A DNA stretch of 41,587 nt, taken from contig DHVP01000046.1 of NCBI GenBank assembly GCA_002412715.1, forward strand, positions 60,052-101,638. The letters run 5' to 3'. Numbering within the stretch: position 1 is the first letter of the stretch; every line of letters starts with the position of its first letter. A model generated the notes under the pieces. That model made no database searches. It worked only from the letters and a program-made list of their open reading frames with translations, and was not told where the DNA came from. Positions 22,771-30,962 of this stretch are shown piece after piece. The translations under genes and the position numbers were made by a program. This DNA is from Deltaproteobacteria bacterium UBA5205. Its GTDB lineage: Bacteria > Desulfobacterota > Syntrophorhabdia > Syntrophorhabdales > Syntrophorhabdaceae.

Positions 22771-23952
22771 TCACGCGGTGGCGCAAGCGCCCTGGGACGT
22801 CGCCCAGTATGGTGAAAGCACCCTGAGTTTTGCAATGATGGGCGGCAGTTCCTTGATTACGAGGTCAATGTCTTCAGTGCTGTTATAGACGCTGAGACTG
22901 AAGCGGATAGACCCGTGGGCCATCGTGTACGGCACACCCATGGCCCTCAGGACATGGGACGGCTGCAGCGAGCCGGAGGTACAGGCAGAGCCCGATGAGG
23001 CACATATGCCGTACTGGTCCATAAGCAGGAGGATACTCTCGCCTTCGATAAACTCGAAGCTGATATTCGTCGTGTTGGGCAGACGCTTTTCGATAGTGCC
23101 GTTTACCTTGCTTTGAGGGATCGCCGTGAGGAGTTCGGCCTCCAGCCTGTCGCGCAGGGATTTGACGTAGGTGTTTTCCTTTTCCATGTTTCCGCCAGCC
23201 AGTTCGCAGGCCTTGCCGAGGGCTATGATACTCGGCACGTTCTCCGTGCCGCCGCGGCGCCCCTTTTCCTGGTGGCCGCCGATCAGAAAGGGTGAAAAAC
23301 GGGTCCCCTTGCGGACATAGAGAACGCCGACGCCCTTTGGTGCATGCAGCTTGTGTCCCGAAAGGGAGAGCATATCTATGGAGTTTGCCTTCATGTGGAT
23401 AGGTATCTTTCCTACCGCCTGAACGGCGTCGGTGTGGAAGGGGATCCCCCGCTCGCGGGCAAGGTGCGCGGCCTCTTCCACGGGGAAGATGACACCCGTT
23501 TCGTTATTGGCCCACATGATGCTCACCACGGCGGTGTCCGGAGTGAGGCTTGCCTCGTATTCGTCCATGTCAAGCAACCCTTCCGTGTTCACGGGGAGCA
23601 TGGTCACGCGGTATCCTTTCTGTGCGAGGTGCTCGCAAAGTACTTTCACTGCTGGGTGTTCAACCCTGCTTGTGATTATGTGGTTCTTTGTGGGATTATT
23701 CGCCAGGGCCGATGTGATGGCCGTGTTGTCGCTTTCCGTGCCGCAACTTGTGAAGATGATCTCCTCCGGGTCGGCGCCAAGCAGCGCTGCAACCCTCTGG
23801 CGGGCCTCGGTGAGCTTGCGTGCCACCTGTCCCCCGAAAGAGTGCATGCTGGACGGGTTCCCGTAGTAATCGTGAAAATAGGGAAGCATTTCATCGAGTA
23901 CTTCCCGGGCCACCATGGTCGTTGCGTTATTGTCAAGATAGACTTCTTTCAT
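22771..23952 (-). CDS. Cysteine desulfurase (IscS/NifS type)
   Basis: This 393-residue PLP enzyme takes sulfur from cysteine and gives it to the NifU scaffold or other acceptors. It starts MKEVYLDNNATTMVA, has SLSGHKLHAPKGVGVLYVRKG with the PLP lysine, and SSGSACTSGSLQPSHVL, the mobile loop with the persulfide cysteine. Long-loop features place it in the NifS/IscS group rather than SufS. The start overlaps the nifU stop by 4 bp. The closeness to an N-IscU/BFD/NifU protein makes the NifS name at least as likely as IscS, so no symbol is given. Confidence 0.95.
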   Translation of the reverse strand: MKEVYLDNNATTMVAREVLDEMLPYFHDYYGNPSSMHSFGGQVARKLTEARQRVAALLGADPEEIIFTSCGTESDNTAITSALANNPTKNHIITSRVEHPAVKVLCEHLAQKGYRVTMLPVNTEGLLDMDEYEASLTPDTAVVSIMWANNETGVIFPVEEAAHLARERGIPFHTDAVQAVGKIPIHMKANSIDMLSLSGHKLHAPKGVGVLYVRKGTRFSPFLIGGHQEKGRRGGTENVPSIIALGKACELAGGNMEKENTYVKSLRDRLEAELLTAIPQSKVNGTIEKRLPNTTNISFEFIEGESILLLMDQYGICASSGSACTSGSLQPSHVLRAMGVPYTMAHGSIRFSLSVYNSTEDIDLVIKELPPIIAKLRVLSPYWATSQGACATA

Positions 23953-24785
23953 GAGGCCACCTCCTCAACGATAAGATCCGGTGATACAAATTCTTTGAGC
24001 TTCCATTCCACGAAGCCCTTCATCGTAGCCTGGGATGCCTGGCAGGTGGCGCAGGCGCCCCGCATGGCGACAAGGACCCGGTTGCCTACCACGTCGACGA
24101 GTTCGATATCGCCGCCGTCGTGCTTGAGAGAGGGCCGTATCTCCCGCTCGATCGTCTCTTCTATCATACGGATCTTCTGGATATTGGAGATCTTCGGCCT
24201 CTGTGCCGGCCCTTCTTCGGGTTTCTTCGTCGCATAGATGCGATCGATGATGGCCTGGATCTTGTCATGGCAATTTCCGCAGCCGCCTCCGGCCTTCGTG
24301 TAGTTTGTAACCTCTTCGACGGTGGTGAGGTGGTTCTGCCTGACAGCCCGTTCGATCTCGCCGTCTGTGACGCCGAAACATACGCAGACGATCTCTTCGT
24401 CCGGTTTCTTATGGGAAACGCCCCGGTAGTTCTCGATGGCCTTTTCCAGGGCCTCCTGGCCAAGCACGGAACAGTGCATTTTCTCGGGAGGCAGCCCGCC
24501 CAGGTAGTCGGCTATGTCCTGATTCGTTATCTTCATCGCCTCTTCGATGGTCTTTCCCTTAAGTATTTCCGTGAGTGCCGACGCGGAGGCGATGGCGCTT
24601 GCACATCCGAATGTCTTGAACCGTGCGTCGGCGATGCGTTTGTTTTCGTCAAGCTTGAAGGAAAGTTTGAGGGCGTCGCCGCAGGCGATGGAGCCTACCT
24701 CCGCAACACCATCGGGATTCTCGATCTCGCCGGTGTTTTTGGGATTAAGAAAATGCTCTCTCACTTTATCTGTATATTCCCACAT
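23949..24785 (-). CDS. nifU: NifU, three-domain Fe-S cluster scaffold
   Basis: This 278-residue protein has three domains: an N-terminal IscU-like scaffold (Cys35, 61 and 105 in SIACGDA, TFGCASA and MHCSVL), a central BFD-type [2Fe-2S] domain (VCVCFGVTD and GGGCGNCHDK, Cys134, 136, 169, 172) and a C-terminal NifU domain with GACATCQAS (Cys245 and 248). This is the full NifU layout; it does not by itself mean nitrogen fixation, since many anaerobes use NifU for general Fe-S assembly. ATG 24785 follows AAAGGAG. It lies between hydE and iscS on the same strand. Confidence 0.95.
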   Translation of the reverse strand: MWEYTDKVREHFLNPKNTGEIENPDGVAEVGSIACGDALKLSFKLDENKRIADARFKTFGCASAIASASALTEILKGKTIEEAMKITNQDIADYLGGLPPEKMHCSVLGQEALEKAIENYRGVSHKKPDEEIVCVCFGVTDGEIERAVRQNHLTTVEEVTNYTKAGGGCGNCHDKIQAIIDRIYATKKPEEGPAQRPKISNIQKIRMIEETIEREIRPSLKHDGGDIELVDVVGNRVLVAMRGACATCQASQATMKGFVEWKLKEFVSPDLIVEEVAS

Positions 24786-24831
24786 TGCATACTCCTTTCC
24801 ACGATATGTTGTGACGCATCTAACCGCAGGC

Positions 24832-25926
24832 CTACCTGACCTTGCCCTTATCAGCTATTGTACCTCTTTTCCTATCCATTATGAAAGAGTGGCCCGGTCC
24901 TTTCCCTACTCGTCTCCCTATGGCGCTGATCCTCGCAAGGACACAGCCGGCGCACTGGTCCGCAGTTTCGTCCACGCAGGGTTTGCCGGGATAGAGCAAG
25001 TAGTCCTTCCTGTGCCGGGCGGGCGTGTCATTGGGCATGAAGATGTTGGCCCCGCGTTCCAGAGCCAGGTTTCTGCCCACGCCGGGAAATACCGCATCAA
25101 ATGCCGTCGTGGCCGGAATATGCGCGTCGGGGTTTACGATGCGAAGTGCGGCCAGGGCCTTGAAGAATATCTCTTCATCCCCCTGGTACGCATTGTTTTC
25201 GTTTCCGAGCGGTGTGTCCGGATGGGGAATATAGGGCCCGATCCCGATCATGTCAAGGTCAAGCTGCCTGCACAGAAGGATGTTGTCAGCCAGTATTTCA
25301 AGGGTTTCCCCGGGAAGGCCGATCATGAATCCGCTTCCTGTTTGTACCTCGAGTTCCTTGAGCATGTGGAGGCACTCGATGCGTTCGTCGAAGGAACAAT
25401 CGGGGTGCAGTTTGGAGAAAAGCTTCCGGTCGCTTGTTTCGAAACGGATAAGATAGCGGTCCATTCCACAATCTTTCCAGAAGCGATATGTTTCATAGCG
25501 GCGGTTCCCGATGGACAAGGTCACGGCAAGGGAGGTCTCGGCCTTGATCCGCCGTACCAGGTCTCCGATCTCATTGTCCGTGAGACCCGGCGTTTCCCCC
25601 GATTGCAGCACCACCGTCGTCTGCCCCAGGGGTACCATCGACTTTGCCGTGGCGAGGATCTCATCTATGGTCATCGCGTAGCGGTTAACGCGATGGTTGG
25701 AGGCCCTTATCCCGCAGTAGAGACAATCATTGGCACATATATTGGAGAACTCAATGATCCCGCGAATATATACTTCGTCACCCATATGGGCCTGCCGTAC
25801 CCTGTCGGCCCTGACATAAAGACTCTTCAGGTTTTCCCCTTCGCTCGTCAGCATCCGCAGAAGCATATCCTTCGTCGGGTCGTCGGGTAGTGCCTTAAGG
25901 GTATTTTTCTTTCCCGTTTCTTTCAT
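24832..25926 (-). CDS. hydE: HydE-type radical SAM enzyme ([FeFe]-hydrogenase maturase family)
   Basis: This 364-residue protein (from ATG 25926) has the radical-SAM motif in IEFSNICANDCLYCGIRASNH (CANDCLYC), followed by RYAMTIDEILATA, TVVLQSGETPGLT, AVTLSIGNRRYE, RYLIRFETSDRKLFSKLHP, GSGFMIGLPGETL and DLDMIGIGPYIPHPDTPLG, which together are characteristic of HydE. HydE works with HydF and HydG to build the diiron subcluster of [FeFe] hydrogenase. HydF, HydG and hydrogenase are not in the window. The C-terminus has CVDETADQCAGC, three extra cysteines. An upstream in-frame ATG at 25944 is possible; the frame to 26043 is not convincing. Confidence 0.85.
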   Translation of the reverse strand: MKETGKKNTLKALPDDPTKDMLLRMLTSEGENLKSLYVRADRVRQAHMGDEVYIRGIIEFSNICANDCLYCGIRASNHRVNRYAMTIDEILATAKSMVPLGQTTVVLQSGETPGLTDNEIGDLVRRIKAETSLAVTLSIGNRRYETYRFWKDCGMDRYLIRFETSDRKLFSKLHPDCSFDERIECLHMLKELEVQTGSGFMIGLPGETLEILADNILLCRQLDLDMIGIGPYIPHPDTPLGNENNAYQGDEEIFFKALAALRIVNPDAHIPATTAFDAVFPGVGRNLALERGANIFMPNDTPARHRKDYLLYPGKPCVDETADQCAGCVLARISAIGRRVGKGPGHSFIMDRKRGTIADKGKVR

Positions 25927-26024
25927 GGAGATAATATAATACATGAATCCATACGATATAGATAGGATTAACAATTTTATGAAAGAATGTCTGGACTGCC
26001 CGGAACTTGCTGCAAAAAAACATG

Positions 26025-26073
26025 TTGACACATCTTTACACACTATCTATACTATTCCCATAAAGTTAGTAGG
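26025..26073 (+). promoter_or_regulatory. Promoter-operator of the Rrf2 gene (third copy of the shared design)
   Basis: TTGACA (26025-26030), 17-bp spacer, TATACT (26048-26053), three bases, then CCCATAAAGTTAGTAGG (26057-26073), followed one base later by GATAAAA and the ATG. Ten of 17 bases match the perfect palindrome at 6944-6960, with the outer CC and TAGG conserved. The site also overlaps the RBS (AGGTGA, 26071-26076), so autorepression is likely. Confidence 0.72.
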
Positions 26074-26080
26074 TGATAAA

Positions 26081-26527
26081 ATGAAGATATCCACGAAAGG
26101 AAGATACGGATTACGGGCAATGATCGATCTCGCCAGCAATGGCGCGAGCGGCACCCCCGTGTTTCTTTCCGAGATCGCCAGGCGGCAGGAGGTTTCCGAG
26201 AAATATTTGGAGCACATCTTTTCGGCGCTGCACAAGGGCGGTATCGTTAAGGCCCAGCGGGGCAGAAAAGGCGGATATCTTCTGAGCCGGGCACCCGATC
26301 AGATAACCCTCAGCGATATTATCACCGTGCTTGAGGGGCCCTGTAATCTTGTAGATTGTGTCAGTGATACGTCGGCTTGCTCCAGGTCGGACGGGTGTAT
26401 CACGCGCGACATCTGGGAGATGCTGGGCAGCAAGATACAAAAGATCCTGAACGGCTACACGCTTGCATCACTCGCCGAGATGCAGCGCGCGAAGAATCAT
26501 CAAGACTCTATGATGTACTACATTTAG
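26081..26527 (+). CDS. Rrf2-family transcriptional regulator (IscR/CymR group)
   Basis: This 148-residue regulator starts at ATG 26081 (MKISTKGRYGLRAMIDLAS), the standard Rrf2 N-terminus; the longer frame from 25943 would run through its own promoter. The winged helix contains SEIARRQEVSEKYLEHIFSALHKGGIV and AQRGRKGGYLLSRAP. A four-cysteine cluster follows (CNLVDCVSDTSACSRSDGC, spacing 4, 6 and 5), which could hold an Fe-S cluster as in IscR, though the spacing differs slightly. It is divergent from hydE-nifU-iscS-cysE and upstream of metY. Its own operator and those of cysK and the SPASM gene look alike, so it probably controls cysteine/Fe-S genes. Confidence 0.92.
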   Translation: MKISTKGRYGLRAMIDLASNGASGTPVFLSEIARRQEVSEKYLEHIFSALHKGGIVKAQRGRKGGYLLSRAPDQITLSDIITVLEGPCNLVDCVSDTSACSRSDGCITRDIWEMLGSKIQKILNGYTLASLAEMQRAKNHQDSMMYYI

Positions 26528-26596
26528 GGCCCCGGGCGGGTTCTCTCACCTGGCAGTTTCGTAATTTTCAAACGTTATTTTAGAAGGAGAATGAGA

Positions 26597-27901
26597 ATGT
26601 CGGAATATAGAGCTCAAACTTTAGCCATCCACGCCGGGCAGGAAGCGGCCGACCCCGCCACGGGAGCGCGGGCTGTCCCCATATATCAGACCACATCATA
26701 TGTCTTCAATGACTCCGATCACGCGGCGAACCTCTTCGCGCTTAAGGAGTTCGGGAATATTTATACGCGCATCATGAACCCCACGAATGACGTTTTCGAA
26801 CGCAGGATGGCAGCACTGGAAGGCGGAACCGGCGCTCTGGCGGTGGCATCGGGACAGGCAGCGGAAACCCTGGCGCTTCTTGCCATAACCGAGGTGGGTG
26901 ACGAGATCATTGCGGGGAACAACCTTTACGGGGGCACGTACCAACTCCTCCATTACACCTTTGCGAAACTGGGAAGGACCGTCAAGTTCGTCGATTCGTC
27001 GAAACCGGAAGAGTTCAAAAAGGCGCTCACGGGCCGGACGAAGGCGATATACGCCGAAACCATCGGCAACCCAAAGCTTGATGTCCCTGATTTTGAAAGC
27101 ATAGCGGGTATCGCTCATGATGCCGGCATCCCTTTGGTTGTCGACAATACCGTCGGGACGGGTATCGTGAGGCCCATCGACCACGGTGCGGACATTGTCG
27201 TCATATCGGCCACGAAATTCGTGGGCGGTCATGGTACGTCCATCGGAGGGGTGATTGTCGATTCCGGCAGATTCAACTGGGGAAACGGAAACTTTCCCGG
27301 GTTCACCGAGCCCGACCCCAGCTACCACGGCCTGAAGTTCTGGGAAACCTTCGGGAACGTGCCCGGCCCGGGGAACATCGCCTTCATCATCAAGGTGCGC
27401 GTCGAGTGGCTCAGGGACCTGGGCCCCGCACTGGCTCCCTTTAACTCTTTTCTCTTTCTCCAGGGGTTGGAGACGCTTCCGCTGCGACAGAAGAAACATT
27501 CGGAAAACGCCCTCGAGATCGCGAGGTTTCTCAAGGGACATCCACTCGTCACCTGGGTCAACTATCCCGGACTCGAGGAGCACCCAAGTCATCGCACGGC
27601 CACGAAATACCTTGGTGGTTCCTACGGGGCGCTCGTCGGCTTTGGTATAAAGGGCGGCCTCACAGCAGGGAAGCGCTTCATTGACTCCGTGAAGCTTCTC
27701 TCCCACGTCGCGAACATCGGCGACGCGAAGACCCTTGTCATCCACCCGGCGTCGACGACCCACCAGCAGTTGACACCACAGGAGCAGGAGACTACCGGTG
27801 TGACGGCAGACTTCGTAAGACTGTCCGTCGGTCTCGAGGACGTTGAGGATATAAAAGAGGATATAGATCAGGCCCTCAAAAAGGCGGCAACTGCTGCTTG
27901 A
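26597..27901 (+). CDS. metY: O-acetylhomoserine sulfhydrylase (MetY)
   Basis: This 434-residue Cys/Met-metabolism PLP enzyme makes homocysteine from O-acetylhomoserine and a sulfur donor. Landmarks are TLAIHAGQEAADPATGARAVPIYQTTSY, YTRIMNPTNDVFERRMAALEGG, the PLP-lysine segment VVISATKFVGGHGTSIGGV and the C-terminal VRLSVGLEDVEDI. The ~430-residue length and SFxF-type insert (GLKFWETFG) are MetY-like rather than MetB/MetZ. ATG 26597 has AAGGAG seven bases upstream; ATG 26591 is too close. It begins metY-metX-metW, so methionine is made by direct sulfhydrylation. Confidence 0.95.
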   Translation: MSEYRAQTLAIHAGQEAADPATGARAVPIYQTTSYVFNDSDHAANLFALKEFGNIYTRIMNPTNDVFERRMAALEGGTGALAVASGQAAETLALLAITEVGDEIIAGNNLYGGTYQLLHYTFAKLGRTVKFVDSSKPEEFKKALTGRTKAIYAETIGNPKLDVPDFESIAGIAHDAGIPLVVDNTVGTGIVRPIDHGADIVVISATKFVGGHGTSIGGVIVDSGRFNWGNGNFPGFTEPDPSYHGLKFWETFGNVPGPGNIAFIIKVRVEWLRDLGPALAPFNSFLFLQGLETLPLRQKKHSENALEIARFLKGHPLVTWVNYPGLEEHPSHRTATKYLGGSYGALVGFGIKGGLTAGKRFIDSVKLLSHVANIGDAKTLVIHPASTTHQQLTPQEQETTGVTADFVRLSVGLEDVEDIKEDIDQALKKAATAA

Positions 27902-27963
27902 ATCGCTTAAACCATAGGGACGAAAACGGCCTGGTTCCATTGAAGGTTGAAGACATTAAGATC

Positions 27964-29103
27964 ATGGAAACAGATAAACACATCGGTTTGGTTGAGACAC
28001 AATATTTCACGTTCGCACATCCCCCGGGGGTGTTTGTGCTGGAGAGCGGCGAGGGAATCGGACCTGTCACTATAGCTTATGAGACATACGGTGCTCTCGA
28101 TGAGGGGCGGTCGAACGCCATCCTTATTCTTCATGCCCTCACCGGGGATGCCCACGCGGCAGGTTGCCATGAGTCAGAGAAGGACCCGGGTTGGTGGGAC
28201 GACATGATCGGGCCCGGTAAGGCCTTTGATACGGACCGGTATTTTGTTGTTTGCAGCAATGTTCTGGGTGGATGCAAAGGATCGACGGGCCCCTCTTCCG
28301 CCAGTCCGGGGACCGGCGGGCCCTACGGCCTCGAATTCCCCCTCATCACCATAAAAGACATGGTCAACGCCCAGAAACTCCTTTTGGACCATCTCGGCGT
28401 AGAAACGCTCCTCGCCGTTGTCGGCGGGTCCATGGGCGGAATGCAGGCGCTCCAGTGGGTTGTCTCATATCCGGACCAGGTTGGCTCAGCCATCCTCATC
28501 GCCACAACTTCGGAACATACTCCCCAGCAAATAGCCTTCAACGAGGTGGGCAGGCAGGCGATCATGGCCGACCCGAACTGGAATAACGGCGACTATTACG
28601 GCGGGGCCCTGCCTGACAAAGGACTCAGTGTGGCCAGGATGATCGGCCACATCACCTACATGAGCGACGAGTCGATGAACGAGAAGTTCGGCAGGCGCAT
28701 GAAGGACAAGAAACAGCCCTTCAAGTTCAGCCCGGAATTCGAGGTCGCAGGCTACCTCCATTACCGGGGGTATAATTTTATCAATCGCTTCGATCCCAAT
28801 TCCTATCTCTATATCACCAAGGCGATCGACTGTTTCAGTCTTGCCAACGGCAAGCCCCTGCACAAGTTGCTGCAGGGGATCAGGACGAAGCTGCTTATTG
28901 TCGCCTTCTCGTCTGACTGGCTGTACCCTCCTTACCAGTCGCAGCAGATCGTGAGGGCATGTAAAATGGCCGGCAGCGACGCCACGTACTGCGAACTGAG
29001 GTCCAACTATGGCCACGACGCGTTCCTCGTTGAGTTTGACGAACAGACCTACCTGTACAAACATTTTCTTAAGAAGGTGCATGATGAGCGTCGCGGCGGA
29101 TGA
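27964..29103 (+). CDS. metX: Homoserine O-acetyltransferase
   Basis: This 379-residue alpha/beta-hydrolase-fold enzyme acetylates homoserine from acetyl-CoA. It has the MetX markers ILHALTGDAHAAG, GSTGPSSASPGTG, the nucleophile elbow VVGGSMGGMQALQW (Ser156), SSDWLYPPYQSQQI and SNYGHDAFLVEFD, which supply the Asp and His of the triad. I take ATG 27964 (METDKHIGLVETQYF) as the start; a TTG at 27898 would add 22 unlike residues, although no strong RBS precedes 27964. Together with metY and metW it forms the methionine cassette. The stop overlaps metW by about 20 bp. Confidence 0.95.
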   Translation: METDKHIGLVETQYFTFAHPPGVFVLESGEGIGPVTIAYETYGALDEGRSNAILILHALTGDAHAAGCHESEKDPGWWDDMIGPGKAFDTDRYFVVCSNVLGGCKGSTGPSSASPGTGGPYGLEFPLITIKDMVNAQKLLLDHLGVETLLAVVGGSMGGMQALQWVVSYPDQVGSAILIATTSEHTPQQIAFNEVGRQAIMADPNWNNGDYYGGALPDKGLSVARMIGHITYMSDESMNEKFGRRMKDKKQPFKFSPEFEVAGYLHYRGYNFINRFDPNSYLYITKAIDCFSLANGKPLHKLLQGIRTKLLIVAFSSDWLYPPYQSQQIVRACKMAGSDATYCELRSNYGHDAFLVEFDEQTYLYKHFLKKVHDERRGG

Positions 29104-29704
29104 CCTGAAGAATGGGAAAGTCAGGATCGACCACCGGCTGATCCTCGAGATGATAGAACCCGGGGCATCCGTGCTCGATCTGGGTTGCGGTACCGGGGAG
29201 CTTCTCACTCTTCTCGTAAAAGAAAGGAGCGTAAGGGGTCAGGGCATCGAGGTCGATGACCGCGCGATCTTTGAATGCGTCGCAAGGGGTCTCAGCGTCT
29301 TCCAGGACGACATCGATTCGGGACTTCCCGAATACGGTGACCGGTCCTTCGACTACGTGATCATGAACCAGTCATTCCAGCAGGTGAAGAGGCCGGATAC
29401 GGTGATGCGGGAGGCTCTGCGTGTCGGCGGCAGGGTCATTGTGGGCGTTCCTAATTTCGCCCATATCACTTCCCGCTGCCAAATATTCTTTGAGGGCAGG
29501 GCACCGGTGACGCCGGCGCTGCCCTATGAATGGCACGATACCCCGAACCTGCATTTCCTGAGTATCATAGATTTTCTCCGGTACTGCAAGAACCGCGGGA
29601 TAGATGTCGAAAAGGCGCGATACGCCGGTGCACAAAGGCGCGTTGTGATTTTCCCGAACCTTCTTGCCCGTACCGGGGTGTTCCGGCTGAGGAGGGCATC
29701 ATGA
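29084..29704 (+). CDS. metW: MetW-type methyltransferase fold protein
   Basis: This 206-residue protein is a class I SAM-methyltransferase fold of the MetW family, with VLDLGCGTGELLTLL (motif I), GIEVDDRAIFECVARGLSVFQDD, FDYVIMNQSFQQVKRPD and VIVGVPNFAHITSRCQIFFEGR. MetW usually sits next to metX and is needed for MetX function in several bacteria; its own catalytic activity is unclear. AAGAAGG at 29071-29077 favours ATG 29084 (ATG 29081 is adjacent). Its start overlaps metX and its stop is followed by the rhodanese-ThiF region. Confidence 0.92.
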   Translation: MSVAADDLKNGKVRIDHRLILEMIEPGASVLDLGCGTGELLTLLVKERSVRGQGIEVDDRAIFECVARGLSVFQDDIDSGLPEYGDRSFDYVIMNQSFQQVKRPDTVMREALRVGGRVIVGVPNFAHITSRCQIFFEGRAPVTPALPYEWHDTPNLHFLSIIDFLRYCKNRGIDVEKARYAGAQRRVVIFPNLLARTGVFRLRRAS

Positions 29705-29792
29705 ATATGAAAGACGCAAAGAGGGTTCAACTGCCGGGGCCACGATAATCCCCGGCGAGAAGGAGATCTCGGTCGACGACGCGCGTAAGCTC

Positions 29793-30887
29793 ATGAAAGG
29801 TCCGAAGGCTGCGGTTTTTGTCGATGTCCGGGAGGCCTGGGAAACCAAACGCGGCGTTATAGAGGGCGCTCTTCACATTCCGCTCGATGACCTTGAGGAA
29901 AAAAAAGGGCTGCTTCCCGTGGAGCACGATCGGCCCATCGTGGTCTATTGCGCCATAGGTATGCGGTCCGGCACCGCCGTTTCGCGGCTGGCGGCAATGG
30001 GTTATGGCAACCTTCGCTCTCTGTCGGGTGGTATATCCGCATGGGTACAAGCAGGGTACCCGGTCATCAACGAAGAAAGCCCTTTTGGTCAGGAAGAGTA
30101 TGAACGTTACAGCAGGCACATCATTCTCAACCATATGGGCGAGGAAGGGCAGCGAAAGCTTTCACATGGCCGCGTACTCATTGTAGGGGCCGGCGGACTC
30201 GGCAGCCCCGCCGCGCTGTATCTCGCCGCCTGTGGCGTGGGTACTATTGGGATCGTCGATTTCGACAGGGTCGAACTCTCCAACCTCAACCGCCAGGTGC
30301 TTCACACTACAGACGATGTAGGCTCCTTTAAAACACTGTCGGCCCGGGAGACGATTGAGAGGCTTAATCCCCATGTCAAAACGGTTCTCTTTAACGAACG
30401 CCTCGATGCGGGCAATGTCTACCGAATCCTCGAGGGGTTTGATCTCGTCGTTGACGGAACGGATAACATAAAGACCAAGTTCCTCCTCAACGATGCCTGC
30501 TTCTTTGCAGGAAAGCCCTATATCTTTGGGGGCGCAGTTGGTTTCGACGGTCAGGCAAGCGTTTTCTATCCGAAGGGAGGAGGGCCGTGCCTGCGATGCA
30601 TGTTCCCCGTACCGCCTCCGGAGCATCTCGTGCCCACGTGAAGCGACGCGGGCGTCCTGGGGATAGTCCCGGGGCAGGTCGGTCTGGTTCAGGCTGTGGA
30701 GGCGGTAAAGCTCGTTGCGGGAATAGGCAAGCCGATGATCGGCAGGTTCTTTGTCTATAACGCGCTGGAAGCATACTACAAAACGATTGAAGTCGGCAGG
30801 AACCCCGCCTGTCCGCTGTGCGGAGACAACCCCCGGATCAGGGAACTCACGCAGGAGGAAGGCGGAGTGTGTTCCAGCAAAAGGTGA
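29793..30887 (+). CDS. Rhodanese-ThiF/MoeB fusion, apparent selenoprotein (in-frame UGA = Sec)
   Basis: This 364-residue protein (if UGA at 30639-30641 is read as Sec283) joins a rhodanese domain (VFVDVREAWETKRGVIEGA; catalytic loop VVYCAIGMRSG, Cys53) to an E1-like ThiF/MoeB adenylyltransferase (IVGAGGLGSP, DFDRVELSNLNRQ, DGTDNIKTKFLLND, CLRC and CPLC zinc pairs). The usual order is an E1-like domain followed by rhodanese, as in MOCS3; here it is reversed. UGA occupies exactly the conserved catalytic cysteine position (VPT-UGA-SDAGVLGIVPG, versus a Cys-x-x-AGVLG pattern in ThiF/MoeB) and the same frame runs on with perfect family homology to 30887. ThiF adenylates ThiS and transfers sulfur to it, and thiS-thiG-thiH follow. 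The N-terminus is uncertain: family-like residues extend upstream of ATG 29793 without a start codon (see findings). Confidence 0.85.
30642..30678 (+). promoter_or_regulatory. Candidate bacterial SECIS element after the UGA codon
   Basis: Just after the UGA, CCTG (30656-30659) can pair with CAGG (30675-30678), and GGGA (30660-30663) with TCCC (30667-30670), with a UAG apical loop and a four-G bulge on the 3' side. The loop begins about 22 nt after the UGA, in the range for bacterial SECIS hairpins, and holds a G. Paired by eye; not computed. Confidence 0.55.
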
Positions 30888-30962
30888 AAATGGTTTCAAG
30901 ATTACAGATGCGAAGAAATGAAAGAACAACCTGTTCAACGGGTTTCTAATGGAGGTTTATAT

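Noticed and set aside
25927..26043. HydE extended to 26043
   Set aside because: The additional residues are hydrophobic and Cys-containing without HydE homology and would place the start within the divergent promoter region.
25943..26080. Rrf2 regulator extended upstream to 25943
   Set aside because: The extension includes the TTGACA/TATACT promoter; MKISTKGRYG at 26081 is the normal Rrf2 start.
30639..30641. Reading the UGA as a nonsense mutation (pseudogene)
   Set aside because: Homology resumes immediately in the same frame, the codon replaces a catalytic cysteine and no other disruption lies downstream, which favours Sec.
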